This document shows positions 53,998-62,788 of a DNA stretch of 64,000 nt, piece after piece. A program made the translations under genes and the position numbers. This DNA is from Anaerolineae bacterium (lineage in GTDB: Bacteria > Chloroflexota > Anaerolineae > Promineifilales > Promineifilaceae), in NCBI GenBank assembly GCA_023954475.1, contig JAMLHW010000008.1:124001-188000 (forward strand). Direction: 5' to 3'. The stretch's first letter is position 1. Each line of letters opens with the position of its first letter. Below the pieces are notes generated by a model. The model made no database searches. It was not told the origin of the DNA and worked only from the letters and a program-made list of their open reading frames with translations.

Positions 53998-55194
53998 GTG
54001 AACTTGAAACATGTCGTTGTAATTTGTATGAGTGCAATGTCAATGGTGCTCGGGTTGACTTTTGACAGGGCAGATGCGCGTGAGAACAGTTTTGAAACTT
54101 TTTTGCCCATTGTGACCGTGACGGAGCCTTTGGTTTTTGCCGCCGAACCGTCAACGGCGTTGTTTGAAACCGTGACTGATATTGTTCATGCGGGCGATGA
54201 CCGGTTATTTGTGGTTGAACGCATCGGCCGAATCCAGGTGATGCAGTTGAACGGCGATGCATCCGTTTTTCTCGACATCACACATCTTGTCGATGACAAT
54301 GGCTTTGAGCAGGGCATGTTTGGCCTAGCTTTCCATCCTAATTATGCGGCGAACGGCTACTTTTTTTTGAACTATACAGGACGTGATGTGGCGACGGGCG
54401 AATTGGCACTGTTTTTAGCCCGATTTACTGTTTCGGCCGATCCCAACGTAGCACAGCCGGACTCGCTGGAAATCCTTCTCCAATTCAACATGGGGTATGA
54501 AATCCATTTTGGCGGTGCACTACGCTTCAGCCCGGTTGATGGGTACCTGTACATGGGCGTCGGCGACAATTCAGAGCTGGGAAACGGTCAGGACAGCAAT
54601 AGCCCCAAAGGTAAAATATTGATGCTTAACGTCGATGAAAGCGTTGTGCCTCCTGCAGAAGCGTCGACGATTGACGGATTCAACGCATCTTATTCGATTT
54701 GGGGTAAGGGATTGCGCAACCCGTGGCGAATAGCATTTGATCCTTTTTACGGTCACACGTATATTGGCGATGTCGGCGATCGCGCATTCGAAGAAATCGA
54801 CATTGTTCCAGTCGGTACACAGGGTCCCAATTTTGGCTGGGCGTGTATGGAAGGCCCGTTGGTTTTGTACACCGGATGGCCTTGCGAGGATTTGACTTTG
54901 TTTGTGCCACCAGCATACTATTACTCACACGATACGGGCTGTGCCGTCGTCATGGGTGAAGTCTATTATCCGAATAACGATCCGGCAGCACAGTCTATGC
55001 CACTTTTCAGTGACTTGTGTTCTGATCGAATACGAGTTTTGCGCAATGACAGCGGAAGAGCGTATGCTGAAGAGTTGGGTATTTTGCCTGAAGGCGGGAT
55101 CACATCATTCGGCCGAGATAATCAAGGAAACATCTATGTCGGCACGATATCAGCCGGGCCGATCTATAAACTGTTCATACCGCCAATGAACTGA
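53998..55194 (+). CDS. Secreted soluble aldose dehydrogenase-like beta-propeller (PQQ sugar dehydrogenase family)
   Basis: 398 residues. A signal peptide (VVVICMSAMSMVLGLTF) is followed by a six-bladed propeller of the GSDH/YliI type: RLFVVERIGRIQVM, GMFGLAFHPNYAANGYFFLNYT, GKGLRNPWRIAFDPFYGHTYIGDVG. Members oxidise sugars with PQQ outside the cytoplasm. The GTG at 53998 follows TTGGGGGGA. It sits inside the operon, but its link to the ring-catabolic genes is unclear. Confidence 0.85.
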   Translation: MNLKHVVVICMSAMSMVLGLTFDRADARENSFETFLPIVTVTEPLVFAAEPSTALFETVTDIVHAGDDRLFVVERIGRIQVMQLNGDASVFLDITHLVDDNGFEQGMFGLAFHPNYAANGYFFLNYTGRDVATGELALFLARFTVSADPNVAQPDSLEILLQFNMGYEIHFGGALRFSPVDGYLYMGVGDNSELGNGQDSNSPKGKILMLNVDESVVPPAEASTIDGFNASYSIWGKGLRNPWRIAFDPFYGHTYIGDVGDRAFEEIDIVPVGTQGPNFGWACMEGPLVLYTGWPCEDLTLFVPPAYYYSHDTGCAVVMGEVYYPNNDPAAQSMPLFSDLCSDRIRVLRNDSGRAYAEELGILPEGGITSFGRDNQGNIYVGTISAGPIYKLFIPPMN

Positions 55195-55245
55195 CACAAC
55201 AAAGTCGCCCTGTCACACAATGGCCATATTCAAGGAGAAAACTCT

Positions 55246-55683
55246 ATGATGTCATCAACTTTAATCGATATTGCCGTGAAATCACAGTCGGATGCGCCGA
55301 TGCAACGGGTGGATATGGTTTCGGCCGAAGTCTCAACCGGACTGCATGGCGATTATCACACACGCGGCAACCGTCAAGTCACTGTGGTGTTCAAAGACGC
55401 ATGGGAAACAGCCTGTGCCGAATTAGGTGTCGCATTGTCGTGGACAACGCGACGCGCCAATCTATTTGTCGATGGCGTCGTACTGAGCGATTGTGCCGGA
55501 ACGCGCATGGAAATCGGCGACGTCGTCCTCGAAGTGACTGGCGAAACGAAGCCATGCCATGTCATGGACGAAGCCTACATGGGTTTGCGCGATGCGTTGA
55601 CGCCTGATTGGCGAGCGGGTGTGACGTGTAAAATAGTGCGGAACGGTACGATGCGCGTGGGAGATGCAGTGAAAGTTTTGTAA
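55246..55683 (+). CDS. MOSC-domain protein
   Basis: 145 residues, a free-standing MOSC domain. It has GLHGDYHTRGNRQVTVVF near residue 32, RRANLFVDGV near 68 and the conserved Cys in ETKPCHVMDEAYMGLRDAL near 104. MOSC proteins handle sulfur on or near the molybdenum cofactor, which suits an operon encoding a molybdenum hydroxylase. AAGGAG precedes the ATG. Confidence 0.9.
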   Translation: MMSSTLIDIAVKSQSDAPMQRVDMVSAEVSTGLHGDYHTRGNRQVTVVFKDAWETACAELGVALSWTTRRANLFVDGVVLSDCAGTRMEIGDVVLEVTGETKPCHVMDEAYMGLRDALTPDWRAGVTCKIVRNGTMRVGDAVKVL

Positions 55684-55723
55684 CAGCAGCTTTGCCGTAA
55701 AGGGCAAGCAGTGGGGGTGTGAG

Positions 55724-56248
55724 ATGCTTAAATGGGGTCTTGCGACCAGGTTAGTAACTGGACTGTTTGTGCCTGTTGTGTTGTGGTTTGGTACAGCATG
55801 TGGTTTGCTATCACCACCGCTTGAAAACGTGGATTTGAGTTTGCCTCGTTCCGACGTACGCGATGCTGTGCGCGAAGGGGCGACATTGGGCAACGGCGAG
55901 CCATTGTTTGCGCAAATCGAGAATGATTATGGTTTTGTTGACGACCATTTTCACCTGGACGGCGTGGCAAACACCAACGATGGAACAACATATGATGCGT
56001 CTATGGACCTGACTTTTGCAATTGAAGACGGCGTATTGCGTTTTGAGATTGTCAATGATAATTTGCAACTGGATGCGGCTACGCTCGAACGAATAAATGA
56101 TGACATTTCGGCCGAATTCATGCGCTCGATTGCTGACACAATCGGCCGAGAAATTCACCAATACGACGCTGTGGACATCAGTGAGAATACCCTTGTCGTC
56201 ACCATGCGCGTTGAGCCGATACCGGGAGTGATTCCACTGAATCCGTAG
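55724..56248 (+). CDS. Putative lipoprotein, function unknown
   Basis: 174 residues. A hydrophobic signal ends in FGTAC near residue 26, a likely lipobox. The mature part has alternating beta-like strands (YDASMDLTFAIEDGVLRFEIV, NTLVVTMRVEPIPG). No family recognised. It has two TCGGCCGA sites and lies between the MOSC and fused cyclase genes. Confidence 0.7.
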   Translation: MLKWGLATRLVTGLFVPVVLWFGTACGLLSPPLENVDLSLPRSDVRDAVREGATLGNGEPLFAQIENDYGFVDDHFHLDGVANTNDGTTYDASMDLTFAIEDGVLRFEIVNDNLQLDAATLERINDDISAEFMRSIADTIGREIHQYDAVDISENTLVVTMRVEPIPGVIPLNP

Positions 56249-56271
56249 TTCACATTGAGGAGATGGCGGCA

Positions 56272-57927
56272 ATGACAGTAGCAGGCTTATTGCAGACAGC
56301 GACTTGGTATGATTTGACGCAGGCGCTGAGCATTTTCACGCCGCCGTTTCCCGGCGAAATGCCGCTGCAAGTTCATTTCTTCAAGCGGCTGACCGGCGCG
56401 TTCGGCGGTGGACAAGGTGCCAACGGCCAATTGATCGAGTGGAGCAACAATACCGGCACGCACATTGTCGGGCCACGTGCCTTTCACTCCGGCGCAGAGG
56501 CGATCAGTGACATTCCGTTGTCGCGTCTGGCTGGACCGGGCGTCGTCGTCGATATTTCCGACACCGTTTCAGATTACAGCCTCTACACCCCGGAGATGAT
56601 CACGAGCCGTGCCGATGTGCGCAAGGGCGACATTCTGATCATCAACACCGGCTATCATCGCCATACGTTTGACCAGCCGGATACGCCTGACGCCAATGCA
56701 CAGGGCGGCATTGAGAACAAGGAATTCGGCTATTACGTGCGGCATCCGGGACCTTCGGCCGAATTTTTCCAGTGGGCGCTCGACATGGGATTGAAAGTGA
56801 TCGGCGTCGATTGCGGTTCGGCCGAACACCCGATGAACACCAACATCCGCTATCAACACGCACGTGAATTCGACAAAGCCAACGCCAAATTGCAGACAAC
56901 AAATGGCCTTGCATGGGATGATCTGTTTTCGCCGGAAGATTATCACTACCTGACACACATCGTCATGCCCCAATCGGGCCTGTTGTTCGCTGAAGGATTG
57001 GGCGGTCAAATTGCGGAAATGGGCACGCGGCGCGCGTATTTCATGCTGCTGCCGATTCCGTTTATGGAGGTTGAGAGCGCTTGGTGTAGGGCGGTGGCGT
57101 TAACCGCGCCGGATGGGATGACGCAAGATCAGTTTGATGAGCAGCTCGATTCGGCCGAATGGCTTGACATGACTGTTCCGTTCAGTGTGCAAACACCACA
57201 ATGGGCCAATTACGAACCGCTGTCGGTCAAGTACACCAAACGGGTTGGCGGCCAATACTTTGGCCTGGGACGCAACAACGCCCATTGTCGCGCCAGTTTC
57301 CACCTGGGCACGCATATGGACGGCGAGAAACATTTCCACGCCGCCGGTCGCACCATCGGCCAAATGCCGTTTGCAACGTGGTTTGGCCCAGGCGTGATCG
57401 CCGACATAGGTCATCTGGTCAGTGATTCGAGCGTCTACACACCGGCGATGGTCGAAAGTGTCGTCGCTGTGCAACCGGGTGACATCCTGATTATCAAAAC
57501 GGGCTACTATCGTTACGGCTGGATCAGCCCTGAATCGGATGAATTCCGTTACATGATCAAACATCCCGGTCCGTCACCCGATTTTGCCGACTGGTGCCTG
57601 GAAAAGAAAATCAATTGGTTGGGGGTCGATTGTGTGGCGATGGAACATCCGATGAACACGATCCAACGCATCTGGCATCCGCAGACGTTTGCCGAAGCCA
57701 ACCAGAAGCTGATCGACCAATATGGCGCGGATTGGGACGCGATCTATCCGCTCGACAAATATTATCAGGATATGCACCTCAATTTGTTCAATAAAGGCAT
57801 CATTCATGCAGAAAATCTGGGGAATGATATTGGTTCGGCCGAATCCGGACGTTACTTCATCGGCTGCTTTGTCCAGAAAGGAATGGAGCTCGCCTCTTGT
57901 TGGGGTCGCTTCGTCGCCTGGAGGTAG
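56272..57927 (+). CDS. Tandem fused cyclase-family hydrolase with a degenerate first half
   Basis: 551 residues made of two cyclase-family domains, about 1-275 and 285-551. The C-terminal copy has the intact metal motif HLGTHMDGEKHFH (about residues 343-356). The N-terminal copy reads NTGTHIVGPRAFH: the first His is Asn60 and the Asp is Val66, so it probably cannot bind metal. Both copies keep GVDCGSAEHPMN-like segments. The first half may be structural or substrate-binding. I use the ATG at 56272 because GAGGAG lies 9 nt upstream. Confidence 0.88.
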   Translation: MTVAGLLQTATWYDLTQALSIFTPPFPGEMPLQVHFFKRLTGAFGGGQGANGQLIEWSNNTGTHIVGPRAFHSGAEAISDIPLSRLAGPGVVVDISDTVSDYSLYTPEMITSRADVRKGDILIINTGYHRHTFDQPDTPDANAQGGIENKEFGYYVRHPGPSAEFFQWALDMGLKVIGVDCGSAEHPMNTNIRYQHAREFDKANAKLQTTNGLAWDDLFSPEDYHYLTHIVMPQSGLLFAEGLGGQIAEMGTRRAYFMLLPIPFMEVESAWCRAVALTAPDGMTQDQFDEQLDSAEWLDMTVPFSVQTPQWANYEPLSVKYTKRVGGQYFGLGRNNAHCRASFHLGTHMDGEKHFHAAGRTIGQMPFATWFGPGVIADIGHLVSDSSVYTPAMVESVVAVQPGDILIIKTGYYRYGWISPESDEFRYMIKHPGPSPDFADWCLEKKINWLGVDCVAMEHPMNTIQRIWHPQTFAEANQKLIDQYGADWDAIYPLDKYYQDMHLNLFNKGIIHAENLGNDIGSAESGRYFIGCFVQKGMELASCWGRFVAWR

Positions 57928-57939
57928 TTGGATATAACC

Positions 57940-60303
57940 ATGACAACACGGCAATTTGGCAAGAGAGTGAAGCGCAACGAGGATCCGCGGCTGCTGACAG
58001 GGCAGGCGTTGTTTGTCGATGATGTCGATTTGCCCAACATGGCACATATGGCGTTTGTGCGCAGTCCACATGCCCATGCGCGTATTCTCGCCATTGATAC
58101 GTCGGCGGCGCTCGAGGTTGAAGGCGTCGTTGGCGTCTATTCGGCCGAAAGCCTCGGCGACTACTGGCAGCACGGCCCACTCCTCGTATCTCCGCCACCG
58201 GTCAAAGACATTATCTTCAACCAGCGTACACAAGTTCCATTGGCCAAAGGCAAAGTGCGCTACGCCGGCGAGCCTGTCGTGTGTATCGTGGCTGAGAGCC
58301 GTTACATCGCGGAAGACGCCGCTGATCTCGTCTACGTCGATTACGAACTGCTCGACGCTGTGGTCGATTGCGAGGCTGGAACCAAACCCGACGCGCCGCA
58401 AGTCTACGACGATCTCGAACTCGCATTTAGTCACTTGAACAATGTCAACGCCCACGTCGTGCAGATTAAAGGTGATGGCGCAAACTTCGACGCGATTGCA
58501 GCACAAGCTGCCCACATTATCAAGCGCCGCTTTTATTACGATCACGGCGCATCAGCACCGATGGAAACACGGGGCATCGTTGCCGACTGGGATCGCCGCG
58601 CTCACCGCCTGACTATTTGGGACACGACGCAAGCGCCCGTCTTTATTCGCAACGGTATGGCGGCATTTCTGGGGCTTTCAGAGAATCAGGTGCGGGTGAT
58701 TGCGCCGCTCATCGGCGGCGGTTTTGGGCCGAAGATTATGATGTTTTATCCGGAGGAGATGCTGGCACCGTGGTTGAGTATGAAATTGAATCGGCCGATT
58801 AAATGGATCGAAGATCGTTCCGAACATTTCGTCGCCACCACACAGGAACGCGACCAAATCCACTACGCTGAAATGGCGCTCGACGCAGACGGCAAAATCC
58901 TGGCCGTGCGCGACCGTTTCTTCCACGACGCCGGAGCCTACGCACCCTACGGCTTGACAGTGCCGCTCAATAGCCAGTGCACGCTACTCGGTTGCTACGA
59001 CATCCCGGCTTACCACAGCACGTTTACCAGCGTCTTCACCAACAAACCCATCGTGACACCGTATCGCGGTGCAGGGCGGCAGCACGGCGTTTTTGTCATG
59101 GAGCGCTTGCTCGACATCGCGGCGCGTGAAATGGGCATCGACAAAGCCGAGATTCGCCGCCGCAACTTCATCCAGCCTGACCAGTTTCCCTATAACAACG
59201 AGATAATCTTTCAGGATTTTGCAGCACTTCGCTACGATAGCGGCAACTACGAACCGGCATTGGACACCGTACTAGAGCGAATCGGCTATCATGACTTCTA
59301 CGAATCAGACGCGCGGCGTTTAACTGAAGATGGCCGTTTGCTGGGACTCGGTCTTGTCAGCTACGTCGAAGGGACCGGCATCGGGCCATATGAAGGGGCA
59401 CGCGTCCAAGTGCAAAGCAATGGACGCGTCAGCGTTGCCACCGGTATTGGCACGCAAGGACAGGGGCATTTCACGTCATTCGCCCAAATCGTTGCCGACC
59501 AACTCGGTGTGGCGGTGACCGATGTCGATCTCGTCACGGGAGATACCGATCAATTTCATTGGGGCGCAGGCACATTTGCCAGTCGCGGCGCGGTTGTCGC
59601 TGGGAATGCCATCAACGAGGCGGCGCGGGATGTGCGCGACAAGATTCTCAAACTGGCGAGCGAAAAACTCGAAGTTGCAGACGCCGATCTTGAGCTGACC
59701 GGCGGCACAGTGCGCGTCAAAGGTGTGCCGAGCAGTGCTATATCGCTGGGTCAATTGGCGCAGGAAGCTAATCCGATGCGGGGCGCGGTCAGGCCGGGTA
59801 CCGAGCCAGGGTTGGAGTCGAGCAACTATTTTGGCCCTGAATACGGTGCGACCGCCAGTGGTATCCATGCGATGATCGTCGCTGTCGATCCTGAGACGTT
59901 TGATGTTGAAATTCTGCAGTATGCCGTGGTACACGATTGCGGCGCGGTGATCAACCCGTTGATAGTTGACGGTCAGATTCACGGTGGCGTTGCCCAGGGT
60001 ATCGGCAATGCGTTTTACGAGAAGTTGGCTTATGATAGCAGCGGACAACTGCTCAGTGGCACGTTTATGGATTATTTGCTGCCTACAGCGCTGGATGTGC
60101 CGCGGATGTCAGTGGCGCATATGGAAACGCTGTCGCCGCTCAATCCGCTGGGGATCAAAGGTGTTGGCGAGGCAGGTGCGATTCCCGTGGGGCCGCTGTT
60201 TGTACAGGCGGTGGAAGATGCGCTGCATGTGACCGGCATTGAGATTCTGGAGTGTCCGATCAGTCCAAGCCGGATATGGGAACTGGTTAACCTGTTATCA
60301 TGA
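57940..60303 (+). CDS. Molybdenum hydroxylase large subunit (xanthine dehydrogenase/CoxL family)
   Basis: 787 residues. Molybdopterin-contact motifs are IGGGFGPKIMMFYPEE near 261 and PYRGAGRQHG near 363, which matches the form II (GAGR) active-site loop, not the CO dehydrogenase CSFR loop. GTGIGPYEGA lies near 470, and the base Glu is in GIKGVGEAGAIPVGP near 740. It hydroxylates a ring or aldehyde carbon using water. It probably pairs with the FAD and 2Fe-2S subunits about 11 kb upstream. ATG at 57940. Confidence 0.93.
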   Translation: MTTRQFGKRVKRNEDPRLLTGQALFVDDVDLPNMAHMAFVRSPHAHARILAIDTSAALEVEGVVGVYSAESLGDYWQHGPLLVSPPPVKDIIFNQRTQVPLAKGKVRYAGEPVVCIVAESRYIAEDAADLVYVDYELLDAVVDCEAGTKPDAPQVYDDLELAFSHLNNVNAHVVQIKGDGANFDAIAAQAAHIIKRRFYYDHGASAPMETRGIVADWDRRAHRLTIWDTTQAPVFIRNGMAAFLGLSENQVRVIAPLIGGGFGPKIMMFYPEEMLAPWLSMKLNRPIKWIEDRSEHFVATTQERDQIHYAEMALDADGKILAVRDRFFHDAGAYAPYGLTVPLNSQCTLLGCYDIPAYHSTFTSVFTNKPIVTPYRGAGRQHGVFVMERLLDIAAREMGIDKAEIRRRNFIQPDQFPYNNEIIFQDFAALRYDSGNYEPALDTVLERIGYHDFYESDARRLTEDGRLLGLGLVSYVEGTGIGPYEGARVQVQSNGRVSVATGIGTQGQGHFTSFAQIVADQLGVAVTDVDLVTGDTDQFHWGAGTFASRGAVVAGNAINEAARDVRDKILKLASEKLEVADADLELTGGTVRVKGVPSSAISLGQLAQEANPMRGAVRPGTEPGLESSNYFGPEYGATASGIHAMIVAVDPETFDVEILQYAVVHDCGAVINPLIVDGQIHGGVAQGIGNAFYEKLAYDSSGQLLSGTFMDYLLPTALDVPRMSVAHMETLSPLNPLGIKGVGEAGAIPVGPLFVQAVEDALHVTGIEILECPISPSRIWELVNLLS

Positions 60304-61310
60304 ATGATTTTACTGGAGGCGGGATGTTGAGTTCGGCCGAAATGGCTGCAGCACGCCATCATACGTACACATTGTTGAGTCGGCTGTATCATGAAGGCGT
60401 TTCGGCCGAAACAATACCGTATGTTGAAGCTATCCCGACACTCGCTCGCCATTTGAGTCAGTTTGACGATTTTGCCGCAACTCACCATGGAATCTTTCGA
60501 TTCGACATTTTTCCCTACGAGAGCATGTTTCGTGGCACGACGGGACTTGTCGGCGGACTAATCACCGAGGCAGTTGGCGCTGCCTGGCACAGCAGCAGGA
60601 TAATGCCACCGTCAGAACCTGATCACATTGGCAATGAAATGGCTTTATTGGCATTTCTGGCCGGCTCAGAGGCGGACGCCACTGTTGCAGAGAAGCCCAT
60701 CGTAGCGCGTCAGATGCAGGCAAAGCAGCACGAATTGCTAATGAACCACGTGCTGCCGTGGTTGCCGTCTTTCCTTACGGCGCTGCGTGTCAATGGACAT
60801 CCGTTTTACGTCGCCCTGGCTGATCTGACATGGGAAGTTGTTGCAGAGCATATGGCGGCCCGGCCGCCGCTAACTGATTTGAATGATGTTTTGCCGTCTA
60901 CACCCAATATTTTGGATGATGAACGATCCAGTATCAAAGACATCGTGCGTTTTTTGGCGATACCGGCTTACAGCGGTTTGTGGTTCGGCCGAAATACGAT
61001 CATCAAGCTGGGACGCGACTGCAATTTGCCGCGCGGTTTTGGTGGACGCATTGACATGGCGATGGCTTTGTTTCGCTCTGCCGTGGCCTACGATGAAGTA
61101 GAAACATTGCTGTCGGCAATTGGCGCGTTGGCAGCACAATGGTCAACGCACTACAGAGCTATGCAAACAGGCGCAACCCATTTGGAGTCTTTCATCGCTT
61201 TGTGGGATCGGCGCGTTCAGGATACGGGTAACATGCTTGCGCGTATGGTGCAGATTGTCACTTCTGAACCGTTGAATGGGAATTCGCAATTAATCCGTGA
61301 AATCGATTGA
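60300..61310 (+). CDS. TorD-like molybdoenzyme chaperone
   Basis: 336 residues, all helical. The TorD/DmsD-type stretch FDIFPYESMFRGTTGLVGG is near residue 76, followed by DHIGNEMALLAFLAGSEA. TorD proteins hold molybdoenzymes for cofactor loading, usually those of the DMSO reductase family. Here the gene overlaps the stop of a xanthine-dehydrogenase-family subunit (ATGA). It is longer than usual for TorD (about 200 residues), with an extra C-terminal part. Confidence 0.75.
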   Translation: MNDFTGGGMLSSAEMAAARHHTYTLLSRLYHEGVSAETIPYVEAIPTLARHLSQFDDFAATHHGIFRFDIFPYESMFRGTTGLVGGLITEAVGAAWHSSRIMPPSEPDHIGNEMALLAFLAGSEADATVAEKPIVARQMQAKQHELLMNHVLPWLPSFLTALRVNGHPFYVALADLTWEVVAEHMAARPPLTDLNDVLPSTPNILDDERSSIKDIVRFLAIPAYSGLWFGRNTIIKLGRDCNLPRGFGGRIDMAMALFRSAVAYDEVETLLSAIGALAAQWSTHYRAMQTGATHLESFIALWDRRVQDTGNMLARMVQIVTSEPLNGNSQLIREID

Positions 61311-61334
61311 TCGATCATTTCCGAGAGGTATAAT
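61307..61334 (+). promoter_or_regulatory. Promoter for the Rieske oxygenase transcript
   Basis: TTGATC (61307-61312), a 16-bp spacer and a perfect TATAAT (61329-61334). The -35 overlaps the last codons of the TorD-like gene. The predicted start near 61341 leaves a leader of about 220 nt. Confidence 0.65.
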
Positions 61335-61340
61335 GGAGAT

Positions 61341-61447
61341 GGGTAACCGGCAGTGTCGGTGATCATGTGTCACCGACTACTGCTCTTGGCAGGAGGACCG
61401 GTCCCGCTTGGGCGGAGAATCGAGATGCCATCGCTTTCGATTCTCCG
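61341..61447 (+). ncRNA. Structured RNA leader, possible riboswitch or attenuator
   Basis: Predicted from the likely transcription start. ACCGG (61346-61350) can pair with CCGGT (61398-61402), enclosing a hairpin GTCGGTGA/TCACCGAC (61355-61362 with 61370-61377) and a smaller CTC/GAG hairpin, which makes a three-way junction. CCGC-TTGG-GCGG follows (61404-61415). An 11-bp hairpin CGGAGAATCGA/TCGATTCTCCG (61413-61423 with 61437-61447) then resembles a terminator with a weak tail. The Rieske gene begins 112 nt later. I could not match it to a known riboswitch class. Confidence 0.45.
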
Positions 61448-61559
61448 TTCTGTGTTATATGCAGCTATTTGACATTCGGCCGATAAGATAGCGGCACCCA
61501 TTGTATTCCCGTTTTACTCTTATGCTTTCCACCATCGTCGTAGTTGAAGGGAGTGAATC

Positions 61560-62786
61560 ATGATCAAAAATTTCTGGTACGCCATTGAATTTAGCGAAAA
61601 GGTTACCCGCGAACCGATGCGACTGACCATTCTCGGGCAGGAATTGGTACTTTATCGCGATACACAAAACAATCCGGTTGTCATGAGCGATCTGTGTGTC
61701 CATCGCGGCGGCGCACTGTCTGATGGTTTTACCGAAGGTGACTGCATCCGCTGTCCGTATCACGGTTGGAAATACGAACCAAATGGCGCTTGCATTGAGA
61801 TTCCCGCCAATCCGCCCGGTCGCAGCATTCCTAAAAAAGCGCGCGTCGATGCCTATCCTTCAGTTGACAGATACGGCTGGATCTGGGCATTTCTTGGCGA
61901 TTTGCCCGAAGCAGAGCGACCACCGATGCCCGAATTGCCCCACTTCGACAATCCCGATTTGCGTCGTACAACCGGCATCTATGAGTGGGACGTCCACTAC
62001 GCACGCGCATTGGAAAACGGTATCGACTTTTCGCATGGCGCGTGGGTTCATGGCGGTTCATTCGGTAACCGCGACGAACCGGAAATCGAAGATTACAATG
62101 TCGAATACATCAACGATCTGTCTGCGCGCGCGACGATTGATTTTATGCCCAACCGCGCCAAAGGTTTGTGGAGCCGTCTTTACAAGAGCGATAAGGAACG
62201 AGCGCCTATCAAGGTCACCAATACATGGTGGATGCCAAATGTCACCTTGCTTGAAGTGCAGTTGCCGTTCGGATTTCAACGGCTGTTCAACGCCCATGTG
62301 CCGGTCAACGAAAACAAAACTATCACTAAATGGCAGTTGTTGCGTGACTTTTTCAAAGGCAAATGGGCAGACCGCGACGCAGAGCGACGCGTGATCAAGA
62401 TTTTCAACGAGGATCGGCCGATGGTGATGGCGCAGCGCCCCGAATTGTTGCCGTATGATTTGGCGGCAGAATTGCATGTCAGGTCAGATGCTATTCAAGT
62501 GGCGTTCCGCAAAACGCGCAACAAATATCTCGACATGGGATGGGGTATCGACATGCACCGCATTCGCGCCGAATACGCTAACTACCAGGCTGTGGTCATT
62601 CCGTCTCCGGCGCGACGCGAAGTGCCGGAACTGGCTAATGCGTGGATCATGAAGGAAGTTCCGGTAAAAGGTCAGGATGAGCCGGACGATAGCAAATTGC
62701 GCCGCCCGGGCGACCCACGCCGGTCGGCAAAGCGTTCAACTAGCACCAATGGCGCTGATTCCGACGTGTATGAGGACTTTAATTAG
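61560..62786 (+). CDS. Rieske non-heme iron oxygenase (pheophorbide-oxygenase-like)
   Basis: 408 residues. The Rieske cluster is bound by CVHRGG (Cys46, His48) and CPYHGW (Cys65, His68). Mononuclear iron ligands are in ENGIDFSHGAWVH near 150-165. It hydroxylates or cleaves a ring with O2, taking electrons from a reductase not seen here. The next gene encodes a protein like red chlorophyll catabolite reductase, which recalls the plant pheophorbide a oxygenase pair. The C-terminal 35 residues are low-complexity. AGGGAG precedes the ATG. Confidence 0.9.
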   Translation: MIKNFWYAIEFSEKVTREPMRLTILGQELVLYRDTQNNPVVMSDLCVHRGGALSDGFTEGDCIRCPYHGWKYEPNGACIEIPANPPGRSIPKKARVDAYPSVDRYGWIWAFLGDLPEAERPPMPELPHFDNPDLRRTTGIYEWDVHYARALENGIDFSHGAWVHGGSFGNRDEPEIEDYNVEYINDLSARATIDFMPNRAKGLWSRLYKSDKERAPIKVTNTWWMPNVTLLEVQLPFGFQRLFNAHVPVNENKTITKWQLLRDFFKGKWADRDAERRVIKIFNEDRPMVMAQRPELLPYDLAAELHVRSDAIQVAFRKTRNKYLDMGWGIDMHRIRAEYANYQAVVIPSPARREVPELANAWIMKEVPVKGQDEPDDSKLRRPGDPRRSAKRSTSTNGADSDVYEDFN

Positions 62787-62788
62787 TC

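Noticed and set aside
57940-60303. Carbon monoxide dehydrogenase (form I) for the large molybdenum subunit
   Set aside because: The active-site loop is PYRGAGR, not the AYXCSFR loop of true CO dehydrogenases.
61341-61447. Assignment of the leader to the ZTP, Moco, THF or SRP RNA classes
   Set aside because: Some short stretches (CCGC, TTGGGC) recall parts of these RNAs, but the conserved cores are not present in the right order.
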